From NCBI GenBank assembly GCA_034440515.1, contig JAWXCF010000097.1, positions 1-30,253 on the forward strand: a DNA stretch of 30,253 nt. Direction: 5' to 3'. The translations under genes were made by a program, and so were the position numbers. How positions within the stretch are numbered: the stretch's first letter is position 1; each line of letters opens with the position of its first letter. The notes under the pieces are model-generated. The model worked only from the letters and a program-made list of their open reading frames with translations, searched no databases and was not told the origin of the DNA. Source of the stretch: JAWXCF01 sp034440515 (GTDB lineage Bacteria; Bacteroidota; Bacteroidia; CAILMK01). This document shows, one piece after another, positions 1 to 7,696 of this stretch.

Positions 1-213
1 AAGACCACCGCGTGAGCCAAGAACAAATGACGATAATAGGGCAGAAAGACCACCGCGTGAGCCAAGAACAAATGACGATAATAGGGCAGAAAGACCACCA
101 CGTGAGCCAAGAACCAATGATGATAATAGACCAGAAAGACCACCGCGTGAGCCAAGAACCAATGATGATAATAGGCCAGAAAGATCGCCGCGTGAGCCAA
201 GAACAAATGATGG
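1..213 (+). repeat. 45-bp in-frame tandem repeat, about 4.7 copies
   Basis: Copies lie at 1-44 (cut by the edge), 45-89, 90-134, 135-179 and 180 to about 213. The first two complete units are identical over the visible bases. The third and fourth carry a few third-position changes and Ala-to-Pro, and the fifth degenerates after its first half. The unit is 15 codons, so copy-number change would keep the reading frame. Copy number beyond the left edge is unknown. Confidence 0.95.
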
Positions 214-325
214 CGAGGGAAATACTAATCCCAAACCAGCTAGTCTGAGAGATAGATACAAGAGTAGAAATAAAGGTGGAGATGATAAACCAAATACAAC
301 TAACACACCACCACCTAACGAGTAA
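2..325 (+). CDS. C-terminal tail of a truncated protein, probably RicT/PSP1-domain protein
   Basis: This frame is open from the window edge to a TAA at 323-325 and has no start in the window, so it is the last 107 residues of a longer protein. It begins with a 15-residue unit, roughly RPPREPRTNDDNRAE, repeated four times with a diverged fifth copy, then a polar Lys/Asn/Pro tail ending NTPPPNE. Differences between units are mostly synonymous here (ACA/ACC, GAC/GAT, CCG/CCA, AGG/AGA) but change amino acids in the competing frame that starts with GTG at 12, so this is the coding frame. The tail is surely disordered. The stop directly abuts the ATG of gldH. In many Bacteroidota the gene before gldH encodes a PSP1-domain protein (RicT/YaaT-like) with a basic low-complexity C-terminus, so I infer that identity from context; no PSP1 domain is visible. 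Confidence 0.6.
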   Translation, partial: RPPREPRTNDDNRAERPPREPRTNDDNRAERPPREPRTNDDNRPERPPREPRTNDDNRPERSPREPRTNDGEGNTNPKPASLRDRYKSRNKGGDDKPNTTNTPPPNE

Positions 326-850
326 ATGCAAAAGGCAATCGTCATATTATATATAGTATTAGGGGTTGCCTCAATAGTTGGCTGTAGGGCAAATACGGGT
401 GTTAAACATTCATTAAATACTGGAAATTGGAATAGAAGTGACACACTGACAGGGGAGATACAAGTAACTAAGGATGGTACCTACACTGCCTACCTAGAGG
501 TAATGGTAGATGAAAGCTTTCCCTATGAAAACCTTTGGACACAAGTACAATACACTGATGCACAGGGTAAGCTAAGCACAGTTAAGTTAAATACAAATAT
601 ATCTTTAGAAGATGGTCAATTCATTAGCAATGGTTGGTTTGTAATAGATGAATTGGGTAAAAGTCACGCTGCTGACTTTACTACAGCACCACTTGGAAAC
701 AGATACATTAGAAGGCAATTCTCATCAGCACAGCTGAATAAAATGAAATTAAAAAGTGGAAAGTGGAGATATGCTATCAATCAGATATCTCGCTCGGCAG
801 ACTTATCTGGGCTGGCCTTTGTAAGCATCTATTTGCATCGTGATAGATAA
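326..850 (+). CDS. gldH: Gliding motility lipoprotein GldH
   Basis: A 174-residue protein with a hydrophobic signal and a lipobox (IVGC, Cys20), so it should be a lipid-anchored envelope protein. The body matches the GldH pattern: NWNRSDT early in the mature chain, a PYENLW segment in the middle, and a C-terminal GKWRYAINQ...LSGLAFV ending. GldH is required for gliding in Flavobacterium johnsoniae and is part of the Bacteroidota-specific gliding/type IX secretion gene set. It is widespread in non-gliding species as well, so motility cannot be concluded. The ATG follows the previous stop with no gap, suggesting co-transcription and translational coupling. The stop is 10 bp before a palindrome and the rplU promoter. 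The family call rests on recognised motifs, not on a search. Confidence 0.8.
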   Translation: MQKAIVILYIVLGVASIVGCRANTGVKHSLNTGNWNRSDTLTGEIQVTKDGTYTAYLEVMVDESFPYENLWTQVQYTDAQGKLSTVKLNTNISLEDGQFISNGWFVIDELGKSHAADFTTAPLGNRYIRRQFSSAQLNKMKLKSGKWRYAINQISRSADLSGLAFVSIYLHRDR

Positions 851-860
851 TTACTTGACA

Positions 861-884
861 ATATTTTGGTATATACCAAAATAT
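861..884. repeat. 24-bp perfect palindrome over the rplU promoter
   Basis: The half site ATATTTTGGTAT is followed immediately by its exact reverse complement with no loop. It contains the proposed -33 element of the rplU promoter. The right half (ATATACCAAAAT, 871-882) recurs exactly at 1261-1272, running into the rpmA start codon. A dimeric-protein operator is one reading. With no loop and no T-run it is a poor terminator. Confidence 0.8.
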
Positions 885-896
885 GCCCTACATTTG
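865..896 (+). promoter_or_regulatory. Bacteroidota-type promoter for rplU-rpmA
   Basis: A -33 element TTTG at 865-868 and a -7 element TACATTTG at 889-896, an exact TAnnTTTG, are separated by 20 bp, the spacing known for Bacteroidota primary-sigma promoters. Transcription would start a few bases past 896, giving a leader of roughly 10-17 nt before the ATG at 917. This argues against the upstream in-frame TTG at 866, which lies inside the -33 box. Confidence 0.75.
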
Positions 897-916
897 CACC
901 TCTAATATTTTTAGCA

Positions 917-1225
917 ATGTACGCCGTAGTTGATATAGCTGGACAGCAATTTAAAGTGGAAAAAGGACAAACTTTGTTTGTTCACCGTTTAGTAAATGCC
1001 GAAGGAGAAGAAGTAAACTTTGAAAAAGTTTTATTATTAAGTGATGATGCAAATAAAGTTAGCATCACAGGTTTAGAAAATGCCCTAGTTAAGGCAACAG
1101 TTCTACGCCATATGAAAAGTGACAAAATCATCGTTTTCAAAAAGAAGCGTAGAAAAGGTTACAAAGTTCGTAATGGTCACCGCCAGTATATGTCTCAAGT
1201 AAGAATTGACGACATTACAGCATAA
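917..1225 (+). CDS. rplU: 50S ribosomal protein L21
   Basis: A 102-residue protein starting MYAVVDIAGQQFKVEKGQ, the classic bL21 N-terminus. It continues through the DANKVSITG region to a basic C-terminal half with KKKRRKGYKVRNGHRQ, which contacts 23S rRNA. Length is normal for bL21. The frame can be extended to a TTG at 866, but the extra 17 residues are unlike bL21 and overlap the promoter, so the ATG at 917 is used. It is followed after 45 bp by rpmA, the usual L21-L27 pair, and both probably share one transcript from the promoter at 865-896. Confidence 0.97.
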   Translation: MYAVVDIAGQQFKVEKGQTLFVHRLVNAEGEEVNFEKVLLLSDDANKVSITGLENALVKATVLRHMKSDKIIVFKKKRRKGYKVRNGHRQYMSQVRIDDITA

Positions 1226-1270
1226 TTGATCAATATTTTAAATAAACACAAAAGATAAAAATATACCAAA

Positions 1271-1552
1271 ATGGCACACAAAAAAGGGGTCGGTAGTTCA
1301 AGAAACGGTAGGGATAGCGAAAGCAAAAGACTAGGCGTTAAAATATATGGTGGTCAATATGCCAAAGCTGGTAACATCATCGTTCGTCAGCGTGGTACAA
1401 AACACCACCCTGGTAAAAATATGGGATTAGGTAGAGACCACACTCTATTTGCTTTAATAGAGGGTACTGTAAAGTTTGAGCGTAAAGCTAACGATAGAAG
1501 TTATGTGAGCATTGTGCCACTAGCACCTAAACTGGTAGTAGCAGAAGCATAG
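1271..1552 (+). CDS. rpmA: 50S ribosomal protein L27
   Basis: A 93-residue bL27. It starts directly with MAHKKGVGSSRNGRDSESKR, the conserved N-terminal arm that reaches the peptidyl transferase centre, and carries the GNIIVRQRGTKHHPGKN signature. There is no cleavable N-terminal extension of the kind found in Firmicutes. The start codon is preceded by ATATACCAAA, a copy of half of the palindrome upstream of rplU. A hairpin plus T-run follows 31 bp after the stop, ending the operon. Confidence 0.98.
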   Translation: MAHKKGVGSSRNGRDSESKRLGVKIYGGQYAKAGNIIVRQRGTKHHPGKNMGLGRDHTLFALIEGTVKFERKANDRSYVSIVPLAPKLVVAEA

Positions 1553-1583
1553 GTTACAATAACAAGAGGCTAAAAATATAACT

Positions 1584-1617
1584 ACCTGTATTTGATTTCT
1601 CATTTGCAGGTTTTTTT
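1584..1617 (+). terminator. Rho-independent terminator of rplU-rpmA
   Basis: The stem ACCTGTA/TGCAGGT (one G-U pair) has a roughly 14-nt loop and is followed by seven T residues. It ends 3 bp before the stop codon of the convergent gene on the other strand. In that direction the hairpin is followed by a looser T-rich stretch, so it may act weakly both ways. Confidence 0.75.
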
Positions 1618-1620
1618 CGT

Positions 1621-2145
1621 TTATATGCGAACCAAACTTGCCTCAGACTTATCAACAATCATATCTGCTAAAATCAGGCATTTTTCAGAAATTTCCTCAT
1701 TCTGATTGTTATCTAATTCATTTACCAATGCCAGTCTGGTTCCAGAATATAAATATGCAGTAAGTTTTAACTGTTTGGCACTATCTAAAAATTCAATATA
1801 GTCAACTTGGTCATAGCTGTAGTGCTTGGTAATTCCACAGGTATAGGTGACCCTAATGTCTTGTTGTGTAAAGATGATGCGATAGCGCAGTGTCGCTGTG
1901 TAAACAATTAGAGGATACGTAACCACACCCGGCCAAGACGCCATACAAATTACGTGTAAAAAGCTATCCAAGGAATCGATTTCTATATTAGTCTGCAAAC
2001 CATATGCAAATCCTAGTGTCGTGGTGACTATTAATGTTCCAAACATCAAATAATATACCAATCTAGTGTTAGCGTAAAGTATAGAAACTGAGTTATCAAC
2101 ATTTGTGTTAATAGACAATTTATTCTTTAATAAAGGTAAGCCCAT
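1621..2145 (-). CDS. Small membrane protein of unknown function
   Basis: A 174-residue protein that I cannot name. Residues about 30-50 and 63-83 are hydrophobic and look like two membrane helices with a short loop. The remaining C-terminal half (from about residue 88, ATLRYRIIFTQQDIRVTY onwards) is a soluble, strand-rich segment. This two-helix plus beta-rich layout resembles membrane-anchored bacterial PH-like domain proteins, an inference from layout only. It is transcribed away from the CrtD-like gene's end and towards the rplU terminator. A TAnnTTTG-like box lies about 25 bp upstream. It probably acts at the inner membrane. Confidence 0.7.
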   Translation of the reverse strand: MGLPLLKNKLSINTNVDNSVSILYANTRLVYYLMFGTLIVTTTLGFAYGLQTNIEIDSLDSFLHVICMASWPGVVTYPLIVYTATLRYRIIFTQQDIRVTYTCGITKHYSYDQVDYIEFLDSAKQLKLTAYLYSGTRLALVNELDNNQNEEISEKCLILADMIVDKSEASLVRI

Positions 2146-2170
2146 AGTAGTAAGTGTTGTTATTAATCTA

Positions 2171-2178
2171 CAAAAATA
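2171..2178 (-). promoter_or_regulatory. Candidate -7 box for the 1621-2145 gene
   Basis: On the minus strand this reads TATTTTTG, an exact TAnnTTTG match 25 bp upstream of the ATG at 2145. No clear TTTG -33 element is seen at the proper spacing, so this is a weak call. Confidence 0.4.
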
Positions 2179-2227
2179 GTATCAAAGAATAAAAAATATT
2201 TATATCAGTACTATCGCACTATTTTAT

Positions 2228-3718
2228 TTAGCTCATATCATCTGCTATTTTTGCAGATAATAAGCAAAGAGGTATTCCTCCGCCTGGGTGTACAGTGCCA
2301 CCACAGAAGTATAAGCTTTGTACTTGACTGCTATAATTCGGGTGCCTTAAAAATGCAGCAACAGGTCCGTTACTGGCGTTTCCATATAGACTACCTAAGT
2401 GGCTACCTGTATGCTCGCTTAAATATTTCGGGTCTATTAATTCCTCGTGAGCTATATGTTTCTGTACCTCTAGTTTAATCGTATTCCTTATTTTGTTAAG
2501 TATGATAGTTCTATACTGTGCGATTATCTCATCGGTATAGTTTAAGTCACTAGGCATATTTATCATTACAAACCAATTTTCGCTGCCTTTTGGTGCATCA
2601 GCTTTTTCTATTTTGCTACTAATATATATGTAAACTGTAGGATCAGTATTTAGACTTAAAGTAGTATGTAATGCGTGAAACTCAGCCAAATAATTTTTAG
2701 AGAATAAGACATTGTGTAAGTCTAAGTCTGAATTTAAGTTTTCCATTGCCCAATAGAAGATTAGGGCTGAGGTGCCAAGTTTTACTTTTTCCAGATACTT
2801 TGGGTATTTTACAGAATCAGGTAGTAGCTTGTGATAGGTACTCCATACATCAACATTGCTATATACTTTTTTCGCAGTCACTATATCACCATTTTCTGTC
2901 TTAATTCCTGCTGCAATTAATTTCCCTGTTTGTTTTTGAGTTAATATTTCAACTACTTTAGTATTGTTAACAAATTCTACCCCTATGTCTAGTGCCAATT
3001 GATGTAGTGCTTTAATTATTTGCCTAATTCCCCCCTTTGGGTAGAAAGCTCCCAATTGGTGCTCTAGGTGAGATATTAAACTTAGTGTAGCTGGGGCAGT
3101 ATATGGGTTACTTCCATTGTAGGTTGCGTATCTGTCAAATAGTTGAATGGTTCGCTCATCTTTAAAAGACAAGGTGTTCATTCTATGTAAGGTTCTAAAT
3201 GCATCTAGTTTCCACGCTTTAGGGTAAGCCCTAAGTGCTGCATTGCTGGCGTAAGTCTTCCAACTATGCAATGTGCGTTCTATAAAAACAGGGCGCGTCA
3301 TATCAAACTTATCTTTGGCCTGATTCAGATATTTAATTACTGCTTCAGCTTTATCACAAGTTTTTGCTTCTATTTCTTTGGCAAAATCATTCACATCTGC
3401 GTAGGCATTTATTATAGTCCCGTCCTCATAATAATATCTTGTTACTATGGGTAATCGGTTATAGCTTATGTAATCTTCAATATTTTTACCTGCAACATCA
3501 AATATATCTTTTAAAGTTTCTGGTAATGTAAACAGACTTGGTCCAGTATCCCAACGGTAGCCCTCCCATTTCTTTTCATTCAGCTTTCCCCCTGTATTTG
3601 GTTCAGCCTCTAGTACTAACACCGTTTCTGACTTCATTCTCCGCCTAATGGCAATAGCTAAGCCTGCTACGCCACTTCCTATCACAATATTGTCTATATT
3701 TGAATTCATAATCGCCAT
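2228..3718 (-). CDS. CrtD-like carotenoid/phytoene desaturase family FAD oxidoreductase
   Basis: A protein of about 496 residues with an N-terminal Rossmann FAD motif (IVIGSGVAGL, near residues 11-20), an EAEPNTGGK segment, the WDTGPSLFTLP block, and a C-terminal FCGGTVHPGGGIPLCLLSAK block of the CrtI/CrtD family. The central RYATYNGSNPYTAPATL and GAFYPKGGIRQI stretches look more like CrtD (1-hydroxycarotenoid 3,4-desaturase) than CrtI. Such enzymes introduce double bases into carotenoid backbones using FAD. The frame extends to a TTG at 3850, but those residues are unlike the family and would fill the whole gap to the divergent gene, so the ATG at 3718 is used (3709 is equally possible). No other carotenoid gene is in the window, so the exact substrate is uncertain. 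Confidence 0.85.
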   Translation of the reverse strand: MAIMNSNIDNIVIGSGVAGLAIAIRRRMKSETVLVLEAEPNTGGKLNEKKWEGYRWDTGPSLFTLPETLKDIFDVAGKNIEDYISYNRLPIVTRYYYEDGTIINAYADVNDFAKEIEAKTCDKAEAVIKYLNQAKDKFDMTRPVFIERTLHSWKTYASNAALRAYPKAWKLDAFRTLHRMNTLSFKDERTIQLFDRYATYNGSNPYTAPATLSLISHLEHQLGAFYPKGGIRQIIKALHQLALDIGVEFVNNTKVVEILTQKQTGKLIAAGIKTENGDIVTAKKVYSNVDVWSTYHKLLPDSVKYPKYLEKVKLGTSALIFYWAMENLNSDLDLHNVLFSKNYLAEFHALHTTLSLNTDPTVYIYISSKIEKADAPKGSENWFVMINMPSDLNYTDEIIAQYRTIILNKIRNTIKLEVQKHIAHEELIDPKYLSEHTGSHLGSLYGNASNGPVAAFLRHPNYSSQVQSLYFCGGTVHPGGGIPLCLLSAKIADDMS

Positions 3719-3855
3719 TTTAGTGTAAAAGAAAGCATAAATGTTGTATTTTGCAGTGATATTTGTTGCAATATAAAGTAATATTTTTTCTCTGATTATA
3801 AAATATAACAATTTATTAGTTTTTACTACCCCAATGTCAGCATTTATCAACCGCT

Positions 3856-4548
3856 ATGCAACACCAAGACACTGATAAGCTCAACATTCTATTAGAAAAA
3901 CTTCACCTTAATTCAGTTGATTTTAATTCTTTGTTTGACGAAATAGCAGATACACTAATGAATTATTATAGCGTGAAGACTATAAAGGGAAATTTTAGAA
4001 TCACCGAGCTAGAGTTTTATATTTATGCACCTGGTCACGAAGACATCTACACCAACATACACGACTGTAATATAGGTTCCGGTTATTGGGAATTTGTAGC
4101 TCAAATAGATGAAAAAGAATTAGATAAAACCAGATTTAAGGGTATTCATATTAATTTAGGTAACGGTAATGAAATTTGTGGGGGAATATTGGTTTGTGGA
4201 TTAGTAAAACTTGGCGATCCGAAACTAAAAAGCAAGGGCGCAAAGGATACTGTTGAGCTTATTCTAAATCATATTAATGATGATTATAAGTCCTTTGAGG
4301 TAATGAATCTAATGAACGGGGGCATTGGCTTTGATAAGGGGTTAATTGAATTAGTGCAAACAGACTTCAAAGCTGATAAAAAGGAATGTAAGCGTGAAAG
4401 ACGTGCCATTTCTGAAAGTGTTAATTCCATCACCCAATTGCAATTGAAGCCACTAGGTAACGAGCCGATTACCGACTTGGAAAAAATGGAAACTAAAGTT
4501 AATTTTTACAAAGACTTATTATATAAGTACGTATTGAGCTCTAATTAA
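3856..4548 (+). CDS. Unknown protein with weak alkyladenine DNA glycosylase (MPG)-like pattern
   Basis: A 230-residue soluble protein with no signal peptide. A RITELEFYIYAP segment near residues 48-59 is followed about 45 residues later by GIHINLGNGNEICGGILVCG. This echoes the order seen in MPG/AAG DNA glycosylases (an ETEAY motif with the catalytic Glu, then a strand ending in a VLLRALEP-type segment). Here Glu51 or Glu53 would take the Glu position. I infer a possible glycosylase-like fold, not activity. The C-terminus is charged and probably helical. It diverges from the CrtD-like gene, and its last 8 bp overlap the end of the convergent gene at 4541-5293. Confidence 0.7.
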   Translation: MQHQDTDKLNILLEKLHLNSVDFNSLFDEIADTLMNYYSVKTIKGNFRITELEFYIYAPGHEDIYTNIHDCNIGSGYWEFVAQIDEKELDKTRFKGIHINLGNGNEICGGILVCGLVKLGDPKLKSKGAKDTVELILNHINDDYKSFEVMNLMNGGIGFDKGLIELVQTDFKADKKECKRERRAISESVNSITQLQLKPLGNEPITDLEKMETKVNFYKDLLYKYVLSSN

Positions 4549-5293
4549 ATAGGAACTCTAAATTTAAACTAATACGACCCTCTAATTGAAGTATAATGCT
4601 GTGGCTTTTGTACTTGTCTTCATTTATCAGAAAACCATTATTTCCAGGTTTAATATATGGATACAATTTCACCCAATTTTGATTGTTTAGCTCATACATT
4701 CCACTTAGCCTAAAACCGTAGTCAATGTTTTTAAGTAAGGGTGCACTAAATTGGTAAAACAATCCAATTGGTATGCTAAGTTTTCTATCTATCAGTTGAA
4801 GGTCTGGTTTGTTGGTCGAATTACTATTAAATCTTTGCCCGCTCATAATGGTCATACCTACACCAGTTATTACGCCATAGTGTTCACTAGCCATTTTTAA
4901 AATAGGCCTAGGTAACTTTTGCCCTATTAGAAATAGAAAACCGATGTTGTTATATTTTAAATTTATAACTTGATCGTTAGTACCACTTAATGGTAAAATA
5001 ATTTGAGTTTTGGCAGACATAGATTGGAACTGCCCCTCTAGAGAGTACTTTCCATTTTTTGTCAACTTATTATAGGCTAAAGAATATCCATTCACTATTC
5101 TAATCTTATTAAACTTAGACTTCACTCCAGGCAGTGTGTTATTGTAATCATCTAACACATAGTTAATGCTTGGGATACTTATAAAACCAACTTTATAAGT
5201 AGCAGCAAAAAATTTTGTCGTTGTGTCTTGACCTGCGCTTAAGTATGTTACAAAGCAAAAAACAAAAGCGATAAATGATTTATTTATGGTCAT
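4541..5293 (-). CDS. Exported beta-rich protein of unknown function, possibly an outer-membrane barrel
   Basis: A 250-residue protein with a clear signal peptide (cleavage after about Ala20-Gly21, YLSAGQ). The mature part alternates hydrophobic and polar residues through several strand-like segments (for example YSLEGQFQSM, GFLFLIGQ, SIPIGLFYQF, DYGFRLSGMY) and ends NLEFLFN with a terminal aromatic-rich strand, the usual look of an outer-membrane barrel. I do not recognise a family. Its ATG lies 13 bp after the stop of the RNase R gene, so it is probably transcribed with it. Its 3' end overlaps the convergent 3856-4548 gene by 8 bp. Confidence 0.75.
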   Translation of the reverse strand: MTINKSFIAFVFCFVTYLSAGQDTTTKFFAATYKVGFISIPSINYVLDDYNNTLPGVKSKFNKIRIVNGYSLAYNKLTKNGKYSLEGQFQSMSAKTQIILPLSGTNDQVINLKYNNIGFLFLIGQKLPRPILKMASEHYGVITGVGMTIMSGQRFNSNSTNKPDLQLIDRKLSIPIGLFYQFSAPLLKNIDYGFRLSGMYELNNQNWVKLYPYIKPGNNGFLINEDKYKSHSIILQLEGRISLNLEFLFN

Positions 5294-5306
5294 TATCTTT
5301 AGTTAT

Positions 5307-7550
5307 CTATCTTTTTTTACCTTTATTTCCAGCTTTGCTTGAGTCATAGTACGAGTCTGCATCAGCAAAAGAGAAATCTATGGTTCTACTCATTAGGTTG
5401 GCTTCCTCAACTACTACATATAGTTTATCGCCAAGGCTGTAGGTTCTGCCACTGTTTAAACCTCTTATTCTGAACAGCTCCTCTTCATACACATAGTTGT
5501 CATCCTTAAGGTAGCTAATTCGCACCATTCCTTCGCATTTATTCTCGATTATCTCTACAAATATGCCCCAGTCTGTTACGCCAGATATTATACCTTCAAA
5601 TGACTCACCTACGTGTTCAGTCATAAACTCTACCTGTTTGTACTTAATGCTGGCACGCTCTGCTTCAGCTGCCCTTATCTCCATTTCTGTACTATGTTTT
5701 GCCATTGCCTCTATTGCTTCGGCGTCACTTCCCGTTACTTTAGCCAATTGGTCAGCTAATAATCTATGGGCTATCACATCAGGATATCTACGTATAGGTG
5801 ATGTAAAGTGCGTGTAGAAATCAAATGCCAAACCGTAGTGGCTGGTTTTAGCAGTGGTATATATAGCCTTAGACATTGTTCTTATAGCCAAAGTACTCAA
5901 CATATTATGCTCAGGCTTGCCCTCAGCATCTGTCAGAACCTTACTAATAGACTTTGCAACTGTTTTTGGACTTTTAAAATTAAGCTTATACCCAAATTGA
6001 GCTGCCAATGCTGCAAATGTGGCAACCTTTTTCTCATCAGGGTTGTCGTGAACCCTATATATAAATGGGCGTTCAGAATTTGAGTCTTTTCTACCCCTAG
6101 CCTTATACATATAGGTGGCTACTGTTCTGTTGGCCAATAGCATATAGTCCTCAATTAATTTGTGGGCATCTTTACGCACTTTCTTATATACTCCAGTTGG
6201 TTTACCCACACTGTCCAGAAGAAATTTGACCTCTTCAGTCTCAAAACTAATGGCACCAAGGCTAAATCGTAGTTCACGCATTTTATAGGCTAACATATTT
6301 AGTCTAAGCAATGCAATGCTATATTCACTTTCTTTACCTTCTAGTATTTCTTGAGCATCCTCATAGCTAAATCTTTTATGAGACTTAATTACAGTTCTTC
6401 CTAGCCATTGTCCAACTACATTAGCTTCATTGTCTAGTTCTACTATTACGCTAAAGGTCATTTTCTCTTCGTCTGGCCTTAGACTGCACAGTTCATTACT
6501 TAATCGCTCAGGTAACATCGGAATTACCCTATCAACTAAATAAACGGAGGTCGCCCTATTTAGTGCCTCAGCATCTAGTAGCGTTCCTTCTTTCACATAG
6601 TGGCTTACGTCTGCTATGTGTACACCTACCTCAGTATTCCCATTTTCTAATTCTTTATAACTAATAGCATCGTCAAAGTCTTTTGCATCAGCAGGGTCTA
6701 TAGTAAACGTCATCGTAGTACGCATATCTCTACGTTTTTTAACTTCAGCTGGGCTAAAATCTTCTTGAATGTCGTTTGCTTCTCTAATTATGTGAGCAGG
6801 AAATTCCTCTGGCAATTGAAACTCAGCTATTATGGCATTCATTTCTGCATTATGCTCACCTGGTCTTCCCAATACTTTGACTACTTGACCGATAGGACTT
6901 TTGCTGTCTTGCGGCCAATCAATTATTTTAACTAAGGCTTTGTCTCCGTTTTTACCTCCATTCAGTTTTCCGTGTGGAATAAATATATCGACACTAATTC
7001 TCTTATTATCTGGAATTAGGAAGTTAAACCTATCGTGCACTTGTAGAATCCCTGTAAATTCCGTTCTGTTTCTTTCTAAAACCTCAACTATTTCACCTTC
7101 TGGTTTTTTACCAGCCTTACGTGCATAGATTAATACTTTCACAGTATCGCCGTGCAGCGCTTGTTTCATTCTGGCAGGCATTATCATTACGTCTTCTTCC
7201 TCAGCATTATCTACTACTATGTATGCACCACCTGTCTTAGTGGCATCTACACGTCCTGTTACGTACATACTGGCATTTTGCATTTTGAATTTACCTATTT
7301 CTGGACTCTCTAAGTGGCCCTCAGTTACCAGTTCCTCCAGTATTTGAGATAGCATATCTCTGTCTTCGTGGGAATGAAGATCCATATTAGCGGCTAATTG
7401 CTTATATGTAAATGGTTGACTGCTAAATGTTCTAAGAGCATTTAGTATTTCAGACTTCATTTTTCGATGAAGTTTTGGGATATTCCCAGCCCCTTTGTCT
7501 TTATTGATACGAGTTTTATCTCGGCGATCTTGTTTTTTACTCTTTGCCAT
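5307..7550 (-). CDS. rnr: Ribonuclease R
   Basis: A 3'-5' hydrolytic exoribonuclease of the RNB family, about 747 residues, a normal length. An N-terminal Lys/Arg-rich stretch is followed by a winged-helix/OB region, cold-shock domains, the RNB catalytic domain with FTIDPADAKDFDDAISY (near residues 282-298 from the ATG used here), HIADVSHYV and the later RRYPDVIAHR block, then a C-terminal S1 domain (GVTDWGIFVEI onwards) and a basic tail. The Asp cluster DPADAKDFDD provides the metal ligands. The ATG at 7550 (MAKSKKQDRRD) is preferred over an in-frame TTG at 7565, which sits inside a candidate -7 box. RNase R degrades structured RNA in the cytoplasm and works in tmRNA and rRNA quality control. 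Confidence 0.96.
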   Translation of the reverse strand: MAKSKKQDRRDKTRINKDKGAGNIPKLHRKMKSEILNALRTFSSQPFTYKQLAANMDLHSHEDRDMLSQILEELVTEGHLESPEIGKFKMQNASMYVTGRVDATKTGGAYIVVDNAEEEDVMIMPARMKQALHGDTVKVLIYARKAGKKPEGEIVEVLERNRTEFTGILQVHDRFNFLIPDNKRISVDIFIPHGKLNGGKNGDKALVKIIDWPQDSKSPIGQVVKVLGRPGEHNAEMNAIIAEFQLPEEFPAHIIREANDIQEDFSPAEVKKRRDMRTTMTFTIDPADAKDFDDAISYKELENGNTEVGVHIADVSHYVKEGTLLDAEALNRATSVYLVDRVIPMLPERLSNELCSLRPDEEKMTFSVIVELDNEANVVGQWLGRTVIKSHKRFSYEDAQEILEGKESEYSIALLRLNMLAYKMRELRFSLGAISFETEEVKFLLDSVGKPTGVYKKVRKDAHKLIEDYMLLANRTVATYMYKARGRKDSNSERPFIYRVHDNPDEKKVATFAALAAQFGYKLNFKSPKTVAKSISKVLTDAEGKPEHNMLSTLAIRTMSKAIYTTAKTSHYGLAFDFYTHFTSPIRRYPDVIAHRLLADQLAKVTGSDAEAIEAMAKHSTEMEIRAAEAERASIKYKQVEFMTEHVGESFEGIISGVTDWGIFVEIIENKCEGMVRISYLKDDNYVYEEELFRIRGLNSGRTYSLGDKLYVVVEEANLMSRTIDFSFADADSYYDSSKAGNKGKKR

Positions 7551-7562
7551 AAGATATTCAAA

Positions 7563-7570
7563 CAAATATA
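7563..7570 (-). promoter_or_regulatory. Candidate -7 box for rnr
   Basis: The minus strand reads TATATTTG, an exact TAnnTTTG, ending 12 bp before the ATG at 7550. The leader would be only a few bases long. No good -33 element was seen. The position supports the ATG at 7550 over the TTG at 7565. Confidence 0.4.
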
Positions 7571-7696
7571 TACTTTAGCTGATGATGTTAAGATTAAGCT
7601 TAAGGCAAAGTATGAAATATGTGCTTAAAAATTTGAATTATAATTGAAAAATTTATTCTATTATTGAATTATTAACGGTTTCAATTCACGATTTAT

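Noticed and set aside
12..248. A 78-residue reading frame with repeated SQEQMTIIGQKDHRV-like units
   Set aside because: It starts at a GTG inside the repeat. Repeat-unit base changes alter its amino acids but are mostly silent in the frame starting at 2, which runs to the gldH start.
866..916. Longer N-terminus for rplU from a TTG at 866
   Set aside because: The extra residues are unlike bL21 and the start lies inside the proposed -33 element; the ATG at 917 gives the standard protein.
3719..3850. 44-residue N-terminal extension of the CrtD-like protein from a TTG at 3850
   Set aside because: It puts unrelated sequence before the FAD motif and removes the space needed for two divergent promoters.
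5563..6083. Plus-strand open frames antisense to rnr
   Set aside because: They are shadows of a strongly supported RNase R coding sequence.
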